This document shows positions 48,101 to 61,300 of a stretch of DNA of 64,000 bases, piece after piece; within the stretch, counting starts at the first letter, position 1, and each line of letters begins with the position of its first letter. Made by a program: the position numbers and the translations under genes. Source of the stretch: Uloborus plumipes (Eukaryota > Arthropoda > Arachnida > Araneae > Uloboridae); contig JAXGGA010001060.1 of assembly GCA_038373865.1 (NCBI GenBank), positions 107,386 to 171,385 of the forward strand, written 5' to 3'. Below the pieces are notes generated by a model. The model saw only the letters and a list, made by a program, of their open reading frames with translations, ran no database searches and was not told the DNA's origin.

Positions 48101-49394
48101 GAGATGCTCCCAATTTTCTGAAGTTATCTACGATTATCCATAAACAATGAGTTTCGCGTTATGAAATAAGCAAATATCCAAATGCGTTTCCAATGCGTTT
48201 CTTTCTTGCTGTTTACTAACGTTAATCTCGAGCATTGTTTCATTTCTAATTTTCAAACATAATAAGTGTGTTATCTTTTGAAACAGAATTGCCTTTCTGT
48301 TCGAAGTAAGATATATATTTACAGTAATTATATCTTAGTTTATAACGCGTCTTGGAATTTGAATGACTTTTTTTTTTTTTAAATTTCTTTGTTACTGAGC
48401 TTTGTGGAAAATATTTCAAGTGATGCGCATTTTGCATATTATATTATTGTTTCACTAATTATAAAATGAAATTAATAAATAAATGCAGCATTTAGCTTTA
48501 AAAACAGAAAAATAATGACATTGAATCACACAAGTTCAAAACTTAAAAAATAAATAAATAAATAGAAAAAAATAAATGAATAAAAACAAATAAAAAGTTT
48601 CAACTTCATAACATTTATCACACGCACATTTAATGAGATCAATTTTTCCTTAAAAATAAAAGTCATTATTTTTTTTTCTTTTTTAGGGATCTCCTGAAGG
48701 ATATTGACCAGAGCTGATAGGACTATTTGTAAATGGAACTTAAAAAATGAGCTACTAAACGTCCATTGCTATGACAGGGCCAAAATTAATAGTTAGTTTT
48801 GAAAATTTCAAAGACTCCTTTCACACCGTACAGCTTGATTCTGTGGCAAAGATGCGGTGAGAAGAAAGTGATACTATGCAGCATTCATAGAAAGAACCAA
48901 CAAATTACAGGAATATATCCACTGATTTTCATGTTTATTCATATCTGTGTTGTCTTCTGATTTAATGGCATGACGGTGAACCTAAAACACTATCTTCAAG
49001 TTTGTGTCATACAATTATACTGAATGCCAATTACTCTGACAAATTATAATACCTGGTGTGCTTATACCAAAGTGTGGGGTTTTTTGACTTATATGTAAAG
49101 AATAAATGAAAAGAAATATATATATCTACATATATATGTATGATTATATACGATACATATTCTTGTTTATCTGGAACGGATTTTCAAAGGTGCTTCATAT
49201 TATCATTATAAATATAGAATCAATAAAATTTCGTGACTTTTCTAGGAGCGATGACTATTGAAAAGATTGTGCTATTTGTCTGTATATTGTAACATAGTTT
49301 TGGAAACTCTTCGTTACTAAGACTTGATATAAAACAGAAAAGGCCTTACTACGGGCATTTTATGGCTTTTCCTTCGAACAGCTTTGATTTTTTC
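45147..49394. other. No gene recognised
   Basis: AT-rich. Two acceptor-like sites are visible (46256, tttttttgcag, and 48688, ttcttttttag). The less repetitive stretch after 48689 could be a non-coding exon with an AATAAA at about 49101, but there is no direct support. Confidence 0.5.
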
Positions 49395-50020
49395 TTTGTC
49401 TAAACTTTTTTTCTTTGTAAAAATGAAGTATACAGTGTAAGTGAGACGCATGCAGTTGGAAGATCTACTTTTATTTAGTTGGCATAGATGATAAACAAGT
49501 GATTCATTACATCTGTGGCTAACTACTGCGTGTTCTGTAACATGATTTGAAGCTCAAATTATGTAATATATTCCAATGGAATAAATAAAAATTTTACCTA
49601 AAGATTTGGAATTTGCTTTTTACTAAACATCCATAAATTTGCAGTTTCAAAACAAAGAAAGTCGGTCAAATATAAGTATGCGCTTGTATGATTATTTAAT
49701 CTAATAACTACTTGTTTAGAACAGGAAATATCTTCTGCCTGCAGTTTACTGCTTTTAATTCAAACATTGTTTTTGTTGTTTTTTTTTTTGGATTGTCTAC
49801 CTTATTTCTTCGCAGATTTAACACATGTAGCACAAATGAGACACATGCAGCTGAAAAACCTAATTTTTTTTAGTTGGCTGACCTAGATTATGAACAAGCG
49901 ATCCATTACAACTGTACTAACTTCTCCATGCTCCGTAACATGAGTTGTAGCTCAAATTATGATATATAGTCCAGTAGAATAAATAGTTTTTGCTTAAAAA
50001 TCTGAAATTTTCCTTTTCCT
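49395..50020 (+). repeat. Direct duplication, about 200 bp copies, period about 395 bp
   Basis: Shared ordered blocks are gagacgcatgcagttg / gagacacatgcagctg, ttttatttagttggc / tttttttagttggc, acaagtgattcattacat / acaagcgatccattacaa, gtaacatgatttgaagctca / gtaacatgagttgtagctca and ggaataaataaaaatttt / agaataaatagtttttgc. The copies begin about 49443 and 49838. Upstream similarity (ttgtctaa / ttgtctac) pushes the start back. They are diverged, and no ORF is present. Confidence 0.8.
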
Positions 50021-50156
50021 TAGATTTTTACGTCTACTACTGTGCCAGAACTCGAGCCAAATTTACAAAAATGAAAAACTCTCTTTCAACCTCTGCTGCT
50101 ATGCTTATATTGTTGACTGTTGTTCCTTAACAAAGCGCAATCATACGTACGAGATG

Positions 50157-50259
50157 AACTATGAGCTTGTTTTTTTTTTTTTTTTTTTCAAATATGATAT
50201 GTGGGTTAGTTCATTGTTCATGTGACATTTAGCGATTTTACTATGAATGCTTAAGACGG

Positions 50260-50292
<33 letters not shown>

Positions 50293-50337
50293 AAAAAAAA
50301 AAAACAAAAAAAAAAAAAAAAAAACAAGCTCATAGTT
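50157..50337. repeat. Inverted repeat with long T and A arms
   Basis: The left arm is aactatgagcttgt followed by about 20 T. The right arm is an A-rich tract of about 60 bases (interrupted by a few C) followed by acaagctcatagtt. The loop is about 75 bases. This is a foldback structure that is also prone to length error in sequencing. Confidence 0.8.
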
Positions 50338-50559
50338 GTCATATCACATAATAAAGAGCTGAAAAAATGTAGTATCGTTCAATTTAACTTTAATATAGAT
50401 TATCTGGTCCATTTTGTATGTCGAGTGGTAAAAGTCACAAGAGATCACAACTTCACGATAGTTAAGTTTGGTTCCCTTAAAATTAGAGTTGCGCTCTCAG
50501 TAAGGGAACCCTAACAAAATTTAAGAATTCCATATTTACTGCTCAATTTTTTGGCTTGG

Positions 50560-50611
50560 AAATGCTTCGAAGCATTTCTCATGGCTTCCCAACCCACAAG
50601 TTGGGAAGCCA
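50560..50611. repeat. Two adjacent short hairpins
   Basis: AAATGCTTCGAAGCATTT at 50560-50577 is a perfect palindrome. TGGCTTCCCAAC-CCACAA-GTTGGGAAGCCA at 50582-50611 is a perfect 12 bp stem with a six-base loop. Their role is unknown. Confidence 0.75.
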
Positions 50612-52852
50612 AATGTTAAAAGGCATTACTTCATTATCACATTTAACAAGAATGTTTACTGTATCATGAAACTAGAGTATTTTTTAGCATTTTTTAACAT
50701 TTACTATTTATTGCAAGATGAAAAATTAAAAAAAAATGCATTCATGTGTTTAGATTATTTTTATAACTTTAAACTTAATGTCTACCTTTACATTTTTACT
50801 TGTTTTTCTTCTTATTTTTTTTTAAAATAATTGTTTAGCAATATTATTTGCTATGATGGTTTTGCTTCGTAAATTCTTTCTGAACGAGGCTGATTTCCCC
50901 TCAAAATTGGCCAAAAATGAAATACAAGCTACTTATGTAAAATTAATTACTTACTTTAAACAGTGAGGGTTTGTGAATAGAAAAAACACGTAAACTTCAA
51001 CGCCTACATCTTTAATTTTCTAACAAACTGCGTGTCCGATTTATGAATATTCAAAAATTGTGCAGCGTGTTGTATTTCAAAATAGCTGCAAGGCAGTGCT
51101 TCATCAATAATAAAAACATGGAACATTGCTTTTTGCATTAAAATTTATCTCTTAAGATTATCCTTGCTTTTAATATATTATTAACCTAATGCTTGGTTTC
51201 GTGTTTAGTAAGATTGAGTTCAAACATTAACTCTATTATTTAATTAAAACTTTAAATATTTACAAAGCATTTGATAAATGCGGATCATTTTTAAATTAAA
51301 TAATATTCAATCATAGTTTTCTTTTGCGAACAAAAACTAGAATTCCCATTTGAGAAAATATCAGCGTGCTTTTTTCAATTTATCTCTATAAAAGGAAATT
51401 CTTCAGATTTGCAAAAGGCAACGAACGGAACGCATATTTGCGTGCGCATATTTCCCAGATGACGAGAATTGGAACATTTAATTAATCTACAAAATGGTGT
51501 TTTTTGATTCCGTATAACTGATTGTGCTTTGAATCTTCCTCACGATGCATGGAAATTATTCAAGAAGGGAATTAAATTTCTTTAGGCACGTTGTTAAAAT
51601 ATACGTAAGAAGTGAAAAAAGAAGAACTTAAAATCGATTTTTCAAAATTTCCAACAAATGAAAATTAAACTTTTCTCAAGAGAATAACAAGATTACCATT
51701 TATTTTGTTTCATTGAATGAATAGCTTTTCAATATTAAAATCTTACTACTTTTGAGAAATGAAAGGATTTTACTTATAATATTTTGATTAAGCTCTTTAA
51801 TTAGTTAAAGTATACTTTTTATGTGAGCATAAATTTGAATTATTTCTAGAGATTTATAAAATCATGGTCCTAGCTTAATAACATTTGAATATTCATAGAA
51901 AAAAGAATATAATTTCCTTTAGGAAGCAATAATCGTTAATTTGTCACAAATTGTAGGAATTTTTTTCCAACGCATTGCTTTTCAATTTTCTCATGTGATT
52001 TATTTGATTTTTTTTTTTTTTTTAATTGTTTCTTATTCGCGTATGAAACGCTGGAATAAGTGCTTCAAAATCATTAAAAATAAGTTTTAGGAAAATTCTG
52101 CTGGTTATAGAAAACTATGTTACTTAACTAGATTGATCTTTCATTTAAAGGAAACTCAAGCGCAGATTAAGCACTTCATTTTATTGTTTTTATTGATGAC
52201 AATCATAACTTCAATCTGGTGTTAAAGTATACTGAACACTTAAAGCTTGAAATAAGGGTGTATCAAAGTAAGCTTTAGGTTTTTTTGCTCGGTACATATT
52301 TTCAAAAGCTTTAGTATTTTTTTACAGACTTAATGCGCCAGTTATATAAAAGTTAAGGGAACGTTTTCATTTCTGCATCACCCCTTCTCCTGTTTTTCGC
52401 ATTTATAGCGTGTTTTTTTTTCTTTTTATGTAGGTCTATTACTTATTAGTGTACATATTTTGCTATAATTTTAATTTTCGGAATTGTCTGAAAACAAATA
52501 ATTGTTCACTATTTAACTTTAATTTTCATGTTCTGTTCTTGAAAAAATTTAAATCATACTAGAAAAAAAAAAAAAAAAAAAAAAAAAAATCACCGGTTTC
52601 ATAGAACTTGTGCTGCCATCTTGTGTCCGACATAGATCAAATTTGGAAACTTTTTTCTTTGTTAGCTTCCTACTTCACCTTTATAGAGTAAAAAATATTT
52701 GAAAATCAGATTTTTTTTTTTTTTAATTTGAAGTATTACACTTAATGTATTCTAACATAAAATGCATTGTTTTTCGCCTTGCATTTTTTTCTTTAGCATA
52801 ATTTGTCATATTGACAATATAAATGTTAACTAATACCTGGTATTCCACATGT
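50612..52852. other. No gene recognised
   Basis: AT-rich, with an A run at about 52562-52589 and a T run near 52008-52022. Nothing coding was recognised. Confidence 0.6.
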
Positions 52853-52930
52853 CAGTGGCGCCCAATCTACTGCCCGCTGGCCATACGCGGCAAGTGCAGT
52901 GGATTCATGTTACCAGTTGTTATGTTCAAT
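52853..52930 (+). mobile_element. Possible hAT MITE end
   Basis: It begins CAGTGGCGCCCAATCTAC and is locally GC-rich (gcccgctggccatacgcggc), as in hAT MITE termini of the CAGTGNNGCCC type. No matching right end was found, so it is a fragment or a chance match. Confidence 0.35.
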
Positions 52931-54488
52931 GTACTTGGATAACACTCAATAAAAAAAAAAAAAAAAAAGAAGAAAATATTGCTCATAATAATCTCTAATA
53001 AATCTTTCGGAAGTATAAATTGTTTACAATTAAAATTTTTATAGTACTGTAAGAGAGAGAGAGTGGTACTATTTTTGTACCAATTTTAAATGCATCATGT
53101 ATTTAAATGAAATGGAACATTAAAATATGTTAATGTTCAACATTTAACTAATAACTAACTGACTCCTTGCAGTTAGTTACTATTGAATTAAACTTAATAA
53201 GCAATAAACCAATGGTATGTAAGCGTATACTTAGATTATTTTAAGTAATAAAGTAATTTATGTATTGGCCTACTTTGATCACATGGAATGGCACAAGAGT
53301 GTGACTGTTATTAGCTATTGGGATCTACTTATATTTGATATTGGGGAAAGAAATAATTCGCAAAGCTGCAGTAACCTGACTTAATCAGTGTTTAGAGGAA
53401 AGTTATTCAAAAATATCACTGAAAACATTATGAAAATCTACTTTATTTGTAAATTAGCTGTTATTTACAACAAATTGATTTGTACGTTGTACAGAATATG
53501 CATGTTCTTTTTTGCAAATAAATTAATATATATGATGAGCACTAAATGCTATCACGGGTTTGATAATCTATCTTGTGAAACTTTCCAAACGAATTGATGA
53601 AAGTGTTTTGTAAACAAGTTCTTTAATCTATGCTTATTTCTGAGCTTGTTGTTTAAAATCATATCAAAATTTTGATCTCTATTACTATATAATTCCCCAT
53701 TTTCCCTCTTAAACCAAAATTTTAAGCCCACAAATATGCTTTAGATAAATGTGCAAGAATGAAAATTAAGTTTATACTAATTATCAAAATTATTAAAAAT
53801 ATTTGACACTCATTGTTTTTTTAGCAAAGTTTAGGCTCAAATACATTGATAAACTTCGCAGATTAGAATATATCAACATAAATCTGCCGGATTCGAAGCA
53901 TGTGCTATTCATAAAGAGGACATAATAAACGGTTTAGATCATCTATTCTCTCTACTTCTGAAGGTCATTAAAGGGACTAACGTGATAAACCTTAACGACA
54001 TTAACCTATTCCAACTATAAATTTCCAACAAGTAGCGTAATATCAACTTTACGCCACCTAACTTACGGCAGAGATAACAAATTCAATTCTGATGTTCTGT
54101 TAAGTGCCGTCATTATACGTTTCTTGAAGAGTTGCCATCTACGGCATTAAAGTGCTGCCAACCAACCGTGATGAAAAGTTTATGAAATCTTGAAACTGCT
54201 GAAGAGGGTTTTAAAGACTTTGCTTTGGCAATAATAGGAATTTGAAACCAAGCACTTATAGTTATATTCTCAGATTTAGCTTCGGGTATATTTTGAAACT
54301 GACATTAATATTGAAATCAGTAACAGAGCATGAATTAAAAGTAAGATGATAATTTTAAATACATGTCACCACAAAAGAGATACATACACATAAATGTAGT
54401 TTAATAAACTTGACATATTATACCTCATCCTATTCATGAAATGGGTATAGTATACCTGGGAATCAAAAGAGTATTGTTAAAATATATA
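52931..54488. other. No gene recognised
   Basis: AT-rich sequence with an A run at about 52950-52968 and a short GA tract near 53051. Nothing coding was recognised. Confidence 0.6.
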
Positions 54489-55306
54489 CAGTGAACTCTC
54501 ACTTATGCGCCGACCCAAGGGACCAACAGAAAAAGGCGCATAAGTGAGAGAGACGTATAAGTGAACAAGCCTATTCAAAGGACTAAAACGCAACATAAAA
54601 AATGAATAAGAATATTTCTATAGAAAAGACACAAATTACAACTGTTTGGCAATTGAAGGGACAAGTAAATAAAGGTGATATGTGACAATTTTTGAAAAAA
54701 TTACTTTTTACCATGGATGAAGGTGATGAGGTAATAATTTTTTTTGAAAGCGTTTTCTAGAAGTTAAAAAAAAAAAAAAAAATGTCACATATCACCTTTA
54801 TTCACTTGCCCCTTCAATTGTGTTTGTGAGTTGAACACAATTGAACGTACACAAATTTAAATTTGTGTAAATCGGCGAAATTCTAATGTCACATATCACC
54901 TTTATTCACTTGCCCCTTCAATTACTGTTACGTAACTACAATGATAAAGATAAAACAAAAGTTGTAGCATACCTAATTACAAACTGTTCCTTTTAAAACG
55001 ACGCATAATAGATAATTGTCCCTCTCCGAGCTCTAGTTCATGCGGAAAAAATACCTTCCGTAAGCAATGAAGGCGACAGATTAAAGATGAAAGTGAAGAA
55101 AAATGTTTATTTTTTAAAGAAAATAAATTAATCTTTTTACATCTTAGGGAAAATTCGGCGCATAAGTGAAATATTTATCTTTAGAGCGACGCATAAACGA
55201 ATGATAATATCATTATTTTGCTAGGGAATGTGCAGGGACCGTTTAAAATCGTCGTATAAGTGAAAAAGGCGTTAAAATGAGGCGGCGTATAAGTGAGAGT
55301 TCACTG
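54489..55306. mobile_element. 818 bp TA-flanked inverted-repeat element
   Basis: The ends are CAGTGAACTCTCACTTATGC and, read inward from the right, CAGTGAACTCTCACTTATAC. TA lies on both sides (54487-54488 and 55307-55308). This fits a non-autonomous Tc1/mariner or Tigger-type element. Further copies of gcgc(a/-)taagtga(g)-type motifs occur inside. Three copies of a second sequence (54651, 54783 inverted, 54886 inverted) lie within it. Confidence 0.85.
54651..54924. repeat. Nested inverted/direct repeats inside the 818 bp element
   Basis: 54651-54686 reads aattgaagggacaagtaaat then aaaggtgatatgtgac. The complement occurs at about 54783-54819 and again at 54886-54924. This is probably a small hairpin element that inserted and then partly duplicated. 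Confidence 0.75.
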
Positions 55307-58300
55307 TAATTATTTGTTTGAAAACACTGACTCATTTGAAGTTTTCTTTAGAACAATCAATTTAAGGTGCCCTACTAGGTTGAAAAGGTTAAATTTTACC
55401 ACATTTCAATTTTTCTTAAAATCGTTAAACTTAAAAGCCTGTGTTTCAATATTTTACACTTTTTGGTGTTTTGTGCATGTATTGTAATTGTTTTTTTTTT
55501 TTTAATTATTAAAATAATATTTTAATACAGCGTTTTATACCATTCTACGCATTTTTTATTGTCCTGTGCCCTCCTATTGGAAAACAATTTTTCTCATTTG
55601 TCAAAAAAAAAAAATGTCGAATATTTGTTTTTTCGTGTTTGTAAATGAAATATTGAACCTAAAAACTTTTGTTTAGGCTGAAACGAAAGCTGATTAAATA
55701 TACTGTAATTACATTTCCTTTTTTTTGTCTTGTAGAATAGGGATTTATTTCGACATTTTGTCCAAAGTATGATCAAAGCATATTTTTTTCATTTTTTGCA
55801 AATTTGACAAATTTTTGAAGTACGATATGTCTGAAACTATTGGTCCAGCACCCTTTTTGAGCTTATTTAAACTATTGTAAATTTAGTATTCTTTAAAATG
55901 GGTATCTATATGTATATGATCAAAAGCTGCACATTTTAGGAGTTATAAAGGAAAAACTGAAAAAAAATCGAAAATTTCGCAGTTTTTCGTGAGTTTCGCA
56001 GCGAGCACAGGTTTTAGAAAAGTGCAAACTTACACTACCCGAAGTGACTCAAACAACACCTTAAAATTTAGAACTACATCGTGATTTGCGATTTTAGCAC
56101 TTTTTTTTGTACCATATGACTGGACTAAATGTCTTAAAATAAAATTTTATCAATGGATTTGCGTTTTGAGATTTGATGAGAAATACTCGTAGATATCTTA
56201 CAACAGTTAGTTTTATAACATTTACACAGTCTGCCCAAAATTAAGTGTATAATTTCACATTTCAAAATGTAAATAAATAAATTAAAAATACGCAATTTAA
56301 AGCAATTTTCAAAGCTATGTTACTTCAAATTTATTGTTACATAGATCGTTATACCTTTGAAAGAATTCTTCTTTCAGTTTTTTTTCCTGTTTTAATAGAA
56401 ACTTTCTTTTTCAGACAAACAACATTGAACTCTTAACAGTTGACGATGTATAAAGAAAAGAGAAGCCACGACATATCCGTTCTTAACAAAGAAAAACCGG
56501 ATAAGAATTTAAAACTGGAGGGGAAATCAAGTTAATGAGGAAGCTGTCATAAAAATTACAGAACACTTAAGTTACCTAATCCTTTGTATAAAAAGAATAA
56601 AAAAGAAGATTGTGTTTCTCAACACTCAGAGAATTTTCAATTTTTGATCAAAATGCTTTCAAAGAACTGTTTTCTAACTTTTTTTTTTGTTTTTTTGGTA
56701 TCCCAGAGCAGGGTACTACAAATGAAATGCCAATAAGAAGGTTCATTACGTGAGAAAGGCTTTTGGATTTTTTTTAATTTAAATTTATTGCTAACATTTA
56801 TATTTCGAGCTTTAAAACTGACCCCAGAATAATGAAATTTATAATTCGCTTAGCTTTATTTATTTATATATTTTGTTTTGTATTTATATAATTTTTTGTC
56901 TGATTAATTTTAGTGTCAGGTGACATAAATAAGCTGCGTCTGTCTATATATATTTTTAGCAGAATCTCACACCATTTCCGCTTTGAAAGAAAATGCCAGC
57001 GTTTCAAATAACAAATTATTTAGATTTTATGAGTGCTATCTTCTGCTCTCTATGCTGGAGCATAACTGAAACGTGATTTAGAGGCTGATATTTTTACGAC
57101 CCTGATTTTAAGACCCTCCTCCATTTATCTCTGTAGCCCATTAGATGCCCCAGATAATAAAGGACGTGGGCATTTAACGTAAAAAAAAGGTATTTTCACG
57201 TAATATAAAATTGATACACTTATTCCGATGTTATTTTTACCTACAAAAAATGCATCAGTGAAAATGAATAAAATTATGTTTTCGTTTTCAGAAGAAAACA
57301 TGATGAAAGAGATAAAATGTCAACAGTTAGGCAGCGAACGAAATGACATATTTTGTAGGATTTATATAAATTGGAATTAAGATTCTCCGTACTTATAAGA
57401 GTAAGGTGTAATAGCCATGAATGATGTTTAGGAAAATATGTTAAAAGGACTTATTTTATTAAGAGATTAATGTGCTAAAAGTATTGAAAAATATTTTCCA
57501 AACAGTTTATGAATTAAAAATATCATTTATCCACATTCGTGCAGCGCTTTTAAAAGAATGTTTGCTTAAAGGAAATCCGCCATTAAGTTAAGGAGCTATA
57601 TTGGTTTTAAGTTTCCCGCCGTAGGTGCAAATGTTAAGGTTTTTGAACTGTTCAAAATTAAACTAAAAACTGCTTAAATCCAAAAAGCAAGTACGGCAAT
57701 AAGAAGTCTTCTTCGAGATCGTTCGAGAAAAATAAAATTAGTTGAAATTGGACTGCTCATTTAAGAGGTGTTTCTGGGGACAGGGTAAACTGTTTAAAAT
57801 TGAACAAAAAAAAGATATTTAAATCAAATGGTCAAATATGGGACACCGCTGTTTTCACCTAGATGTTTCAAAAATTTTTTTTTTCAAATCAGGCTGACCA
57901 CTAAAAAGCTATAGATGGGGGCGGGGCAAACAGACATACACACAGACACTTATTTTCCCTATCTGGAAGCATCAATTGCCATTTTTTAAATTATTATTCC
58001 AGTTTTTTAACTTATTTTAGACTATTTTTTGTTCTTTTACTGGAGAGTAGGGAAAAAAGAAATAAGTTCGAAATATTTACTTCATGACGATTTTTAAACA
58101 TTTTCACTGACTTTCTGCACGAAGAAAAGTGTTTCTAAATGACATATGGATTATATCACATTTACTTAAAGAAGACTGAATGTATGCGAAGCACTGCATT
58201 TCAATTTCTCAACTTAGTTTGCGGTTATTTTTAGAAGCTTATTCTCAACAGTATCAGAAAAATAGAACTTTAAATAGAATACTTGAAAACCCCAGCTACA

Positions 58301-61300
58301 CTTTTATCTTAAAACATAAATATTTTTTATGGTTTTTCACTCTTATCACATTCATCTAAGAGCCTATAAAACAAACTGGAGGTATTTCAGTTTTTAATGT
58401 TTCTGCATAAAAAACGTTTATGGTTTCTTTAATCTCCAACGGCTCCTGCGAAATGTGACGAGAATATCGATTTCTATTACACTGATGTTAAGCTCATTAT
58501 ATTTTATGCTTAAAAAATTCTATGGTTAGATATTAAAACCCAAATGCCAAATTTAATGCCATCATAAAGTAACAAGTCTTTAATAAATTATCGATTTTTT
58601 CTTTTAGTTTCTAAATGAGTGAAAATAACATTAATTAGTAGCGAATAAAAGCGTGTTTTTCATAAACTGAACAATATGGAGTTGCCGTGAAAGAATATTA
58701 CTCATTAAATAATGAGAAAAATTAGAGCGTTTTGCTTAAGTTCTTTATTTTTGGACAATAAAAATGCGTTGAAACTTCTATCTGGTGTAAATAAGAATTA
58801 ACTTAGCACATAAAATTCTTATTTCGATGCTGAAATTGTTCCACAGTTGTGAGTTTGTCTGAAAAGCAGAAATAAACATTTGTTTATCTTTTCAAAAACA
58901 ATATCACACTATTGTTTAGATAATTTCATGGCTGATGGCTCGATAAATGTGTCGTTTATTATAAAACTGGTGTAACTCACCGTGTAAAATACTGAGTCAT
59001 ACTCCCTCCTTTTTTTTAAAAATGGTACACCGTTTAGTTATAATTTTTTACGGACCTTAAGCTATTACATAGATGTCACCTCATTCTAGTTATTTAAACT
59101 AAAATATTACATTTATTTATTAAGTAAGATAACATTTAAGAAAAAAAACCTATTCTTAAAATATGAAGCTACACTAATGCACTCATGCAATAGCTTATTA
59201 GGTCATTGGGTCATATTTGTGGGAAAGCATATCTTCCATATAAAGCCTATGTTTATTTTTTCTTTAGATTTTTTTCCCAATCGAAATAGTGTAGTGTTTG
59301 TAAACATCTGTATAGTTTTTAAATAATATTGTATAATTCATCACCTAAACAGGATGTTGACCTTTAAAAATTCATTTCTAAATTTATATTCACAAATTAA
59401 GCGATTAAATCAACTAAAAAAGAACTTGCTTGCTATATCGTAACAGGCACCCCTTATAATAGTAGTCAAAGCTCAGCATTTTGTCCTCCATCCGATTTTC
59501 ACCAGAGTCCAGAATTTGCTTTGAATGGTATTTATAACAAATCAACTGGAAATAACTCTGGAATGCTAAAGGAATATAAATGAGCTGCAAAAGTTTGAAT
59601 TCTAGTTTTGAAAATGCCTTTATCAAATGGAGCAGAATGAGATAAACCGTTGCATTTATCATAATATGCTCAACATTACGTACATGATATATTGCTTCAA
59701 ATAAAGATGCATGTACAAAATAAATGCAACAGATATAGAATAAATAAATAAATAAGAGTCCAACTTAAAATATCAAATGAAAAAGTTACAGATACGGCAA
59801 GTTTATTGATCTGAAACGCAGATTATGGTTTTGTTAATATTTCTTGTACTTTCTATTTTCTGTAATATTTAAAACTACAATTTAGCGTTTAAACCTAAAA
59901 TCAATATCCATACTGATATAAATTATTTGCAGTTATGTGTACTTACGCCATAGTTTATATGTGAAAAATGATGTAGCAGTTTTTAGGAACCTTTTTTAGG
60001 AATATAAAAGAGGTATTATCAAAAGTACCTGTATGTAGCACTAATTGAAAGAGGAAAATACATTGATTGTGAAAGTAAAGCTTAAACTGTTGTTTTTTCT
60101 TTTTGTTTTTTTTTTCACTCTCTTAACTTTTTTTTAATATGTGAGAACATTACATTTTGTTCAAGTTAATGTCCAAATGTGCATTAATACGAGATATTAA
60201 TTTAAATAATGTAAATTATAATAATACTAATTAAAGAAGCAGTTAATGGTGTGGACCGGATAACAATAAGTTATATTTGTTATTCAGTCTTTCTTAAAGC
60301 TGTTAGTTAAATCTCATTTATTCTTTGCCGATAATGAAGTGTATCCAAAAGGAGTAAAATGGTCCCGTTGACTCCAAACAGAAGAGCAGAAGATCTACGA
60401 TTGAGTATGTTACAAGTGGTGAATAGATACCAGCTACAGTCTGTCGTTTGCAAGTTAACCTTAATCCTTTGTAGTTCCTCAACCATTGTGCATAAAATTA
60501 AAGTGTTTCTGAACTCGGATCAGAATGTCCGAATGAAGGAGGCTTCATTGATATTGAAACTTCTGAATTAAGTGTGTATTGAATTAATGAGATAATAATC
60601 TATTCACATTATTCTTTTTCTGTTCTTAGTGAAACAACAATACAAGGCTGCCCAAATACCATATAGTCTCTTTTTGTAGCCGCCTTATTATTGTTATTTT
60701 TTAATGTAATCATTAGGTTGACTCTCAGCTTAGAAGGTTATAGTTAAATCAATATCAAAAGCTCTCGCTGGAAAAGGTAATTATTTGCTCTAAAAAAGCA
60801 AATGAAGACTTCATGATTAGCATCAACAAGTAGCAAAACGGAAGTAATGGTGTTGTAATTCCGTTTTAAGCTATTTTAAAAAATTATAACTGATGAACAA
60901 ATATTTTCAAATACGGAATTAGACATCACTTTCTGAGAAAACAATTAAACTGCTGCGTTGAGTTTATTATCTTCTCCATTCTCATAGCAGATAATCATCA
61001 TATTTTTTTTAATGTAGCAAAAAAAAATAAATAGATTCGATAGCTTTAACTGTTAAAACTGGTCACACTAGATGAGCCTTACGAGTACGCAGCTTACTTA
61101 TTCTAAAATCATTTACTATACATAGTTTGACAAAGCAATTTAATTAAATTTGCACAGACATTTTGATTTTTCTTGCTTTCTGTGTGTGTCCAAAACATAT
61201 AATTTATCTTCTCCCGGTAAGATTTTCTTTCGTATACTGTTTCAGACAATTGGGAACGTACTAAATAATGCAGTAATTAATGAAGCCTTTGAGCAAAAAT

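Noticed and set aside
50582..50611. Intrinsic (rho-independent) terminator
   Set aside because: A hairpin is present, but the window is eukaryotic, so this feature type does not apply.
60359..60571. 70-codon ORF
   Set aside because: No domain or splice evidence; flanks are equally AT-rich.
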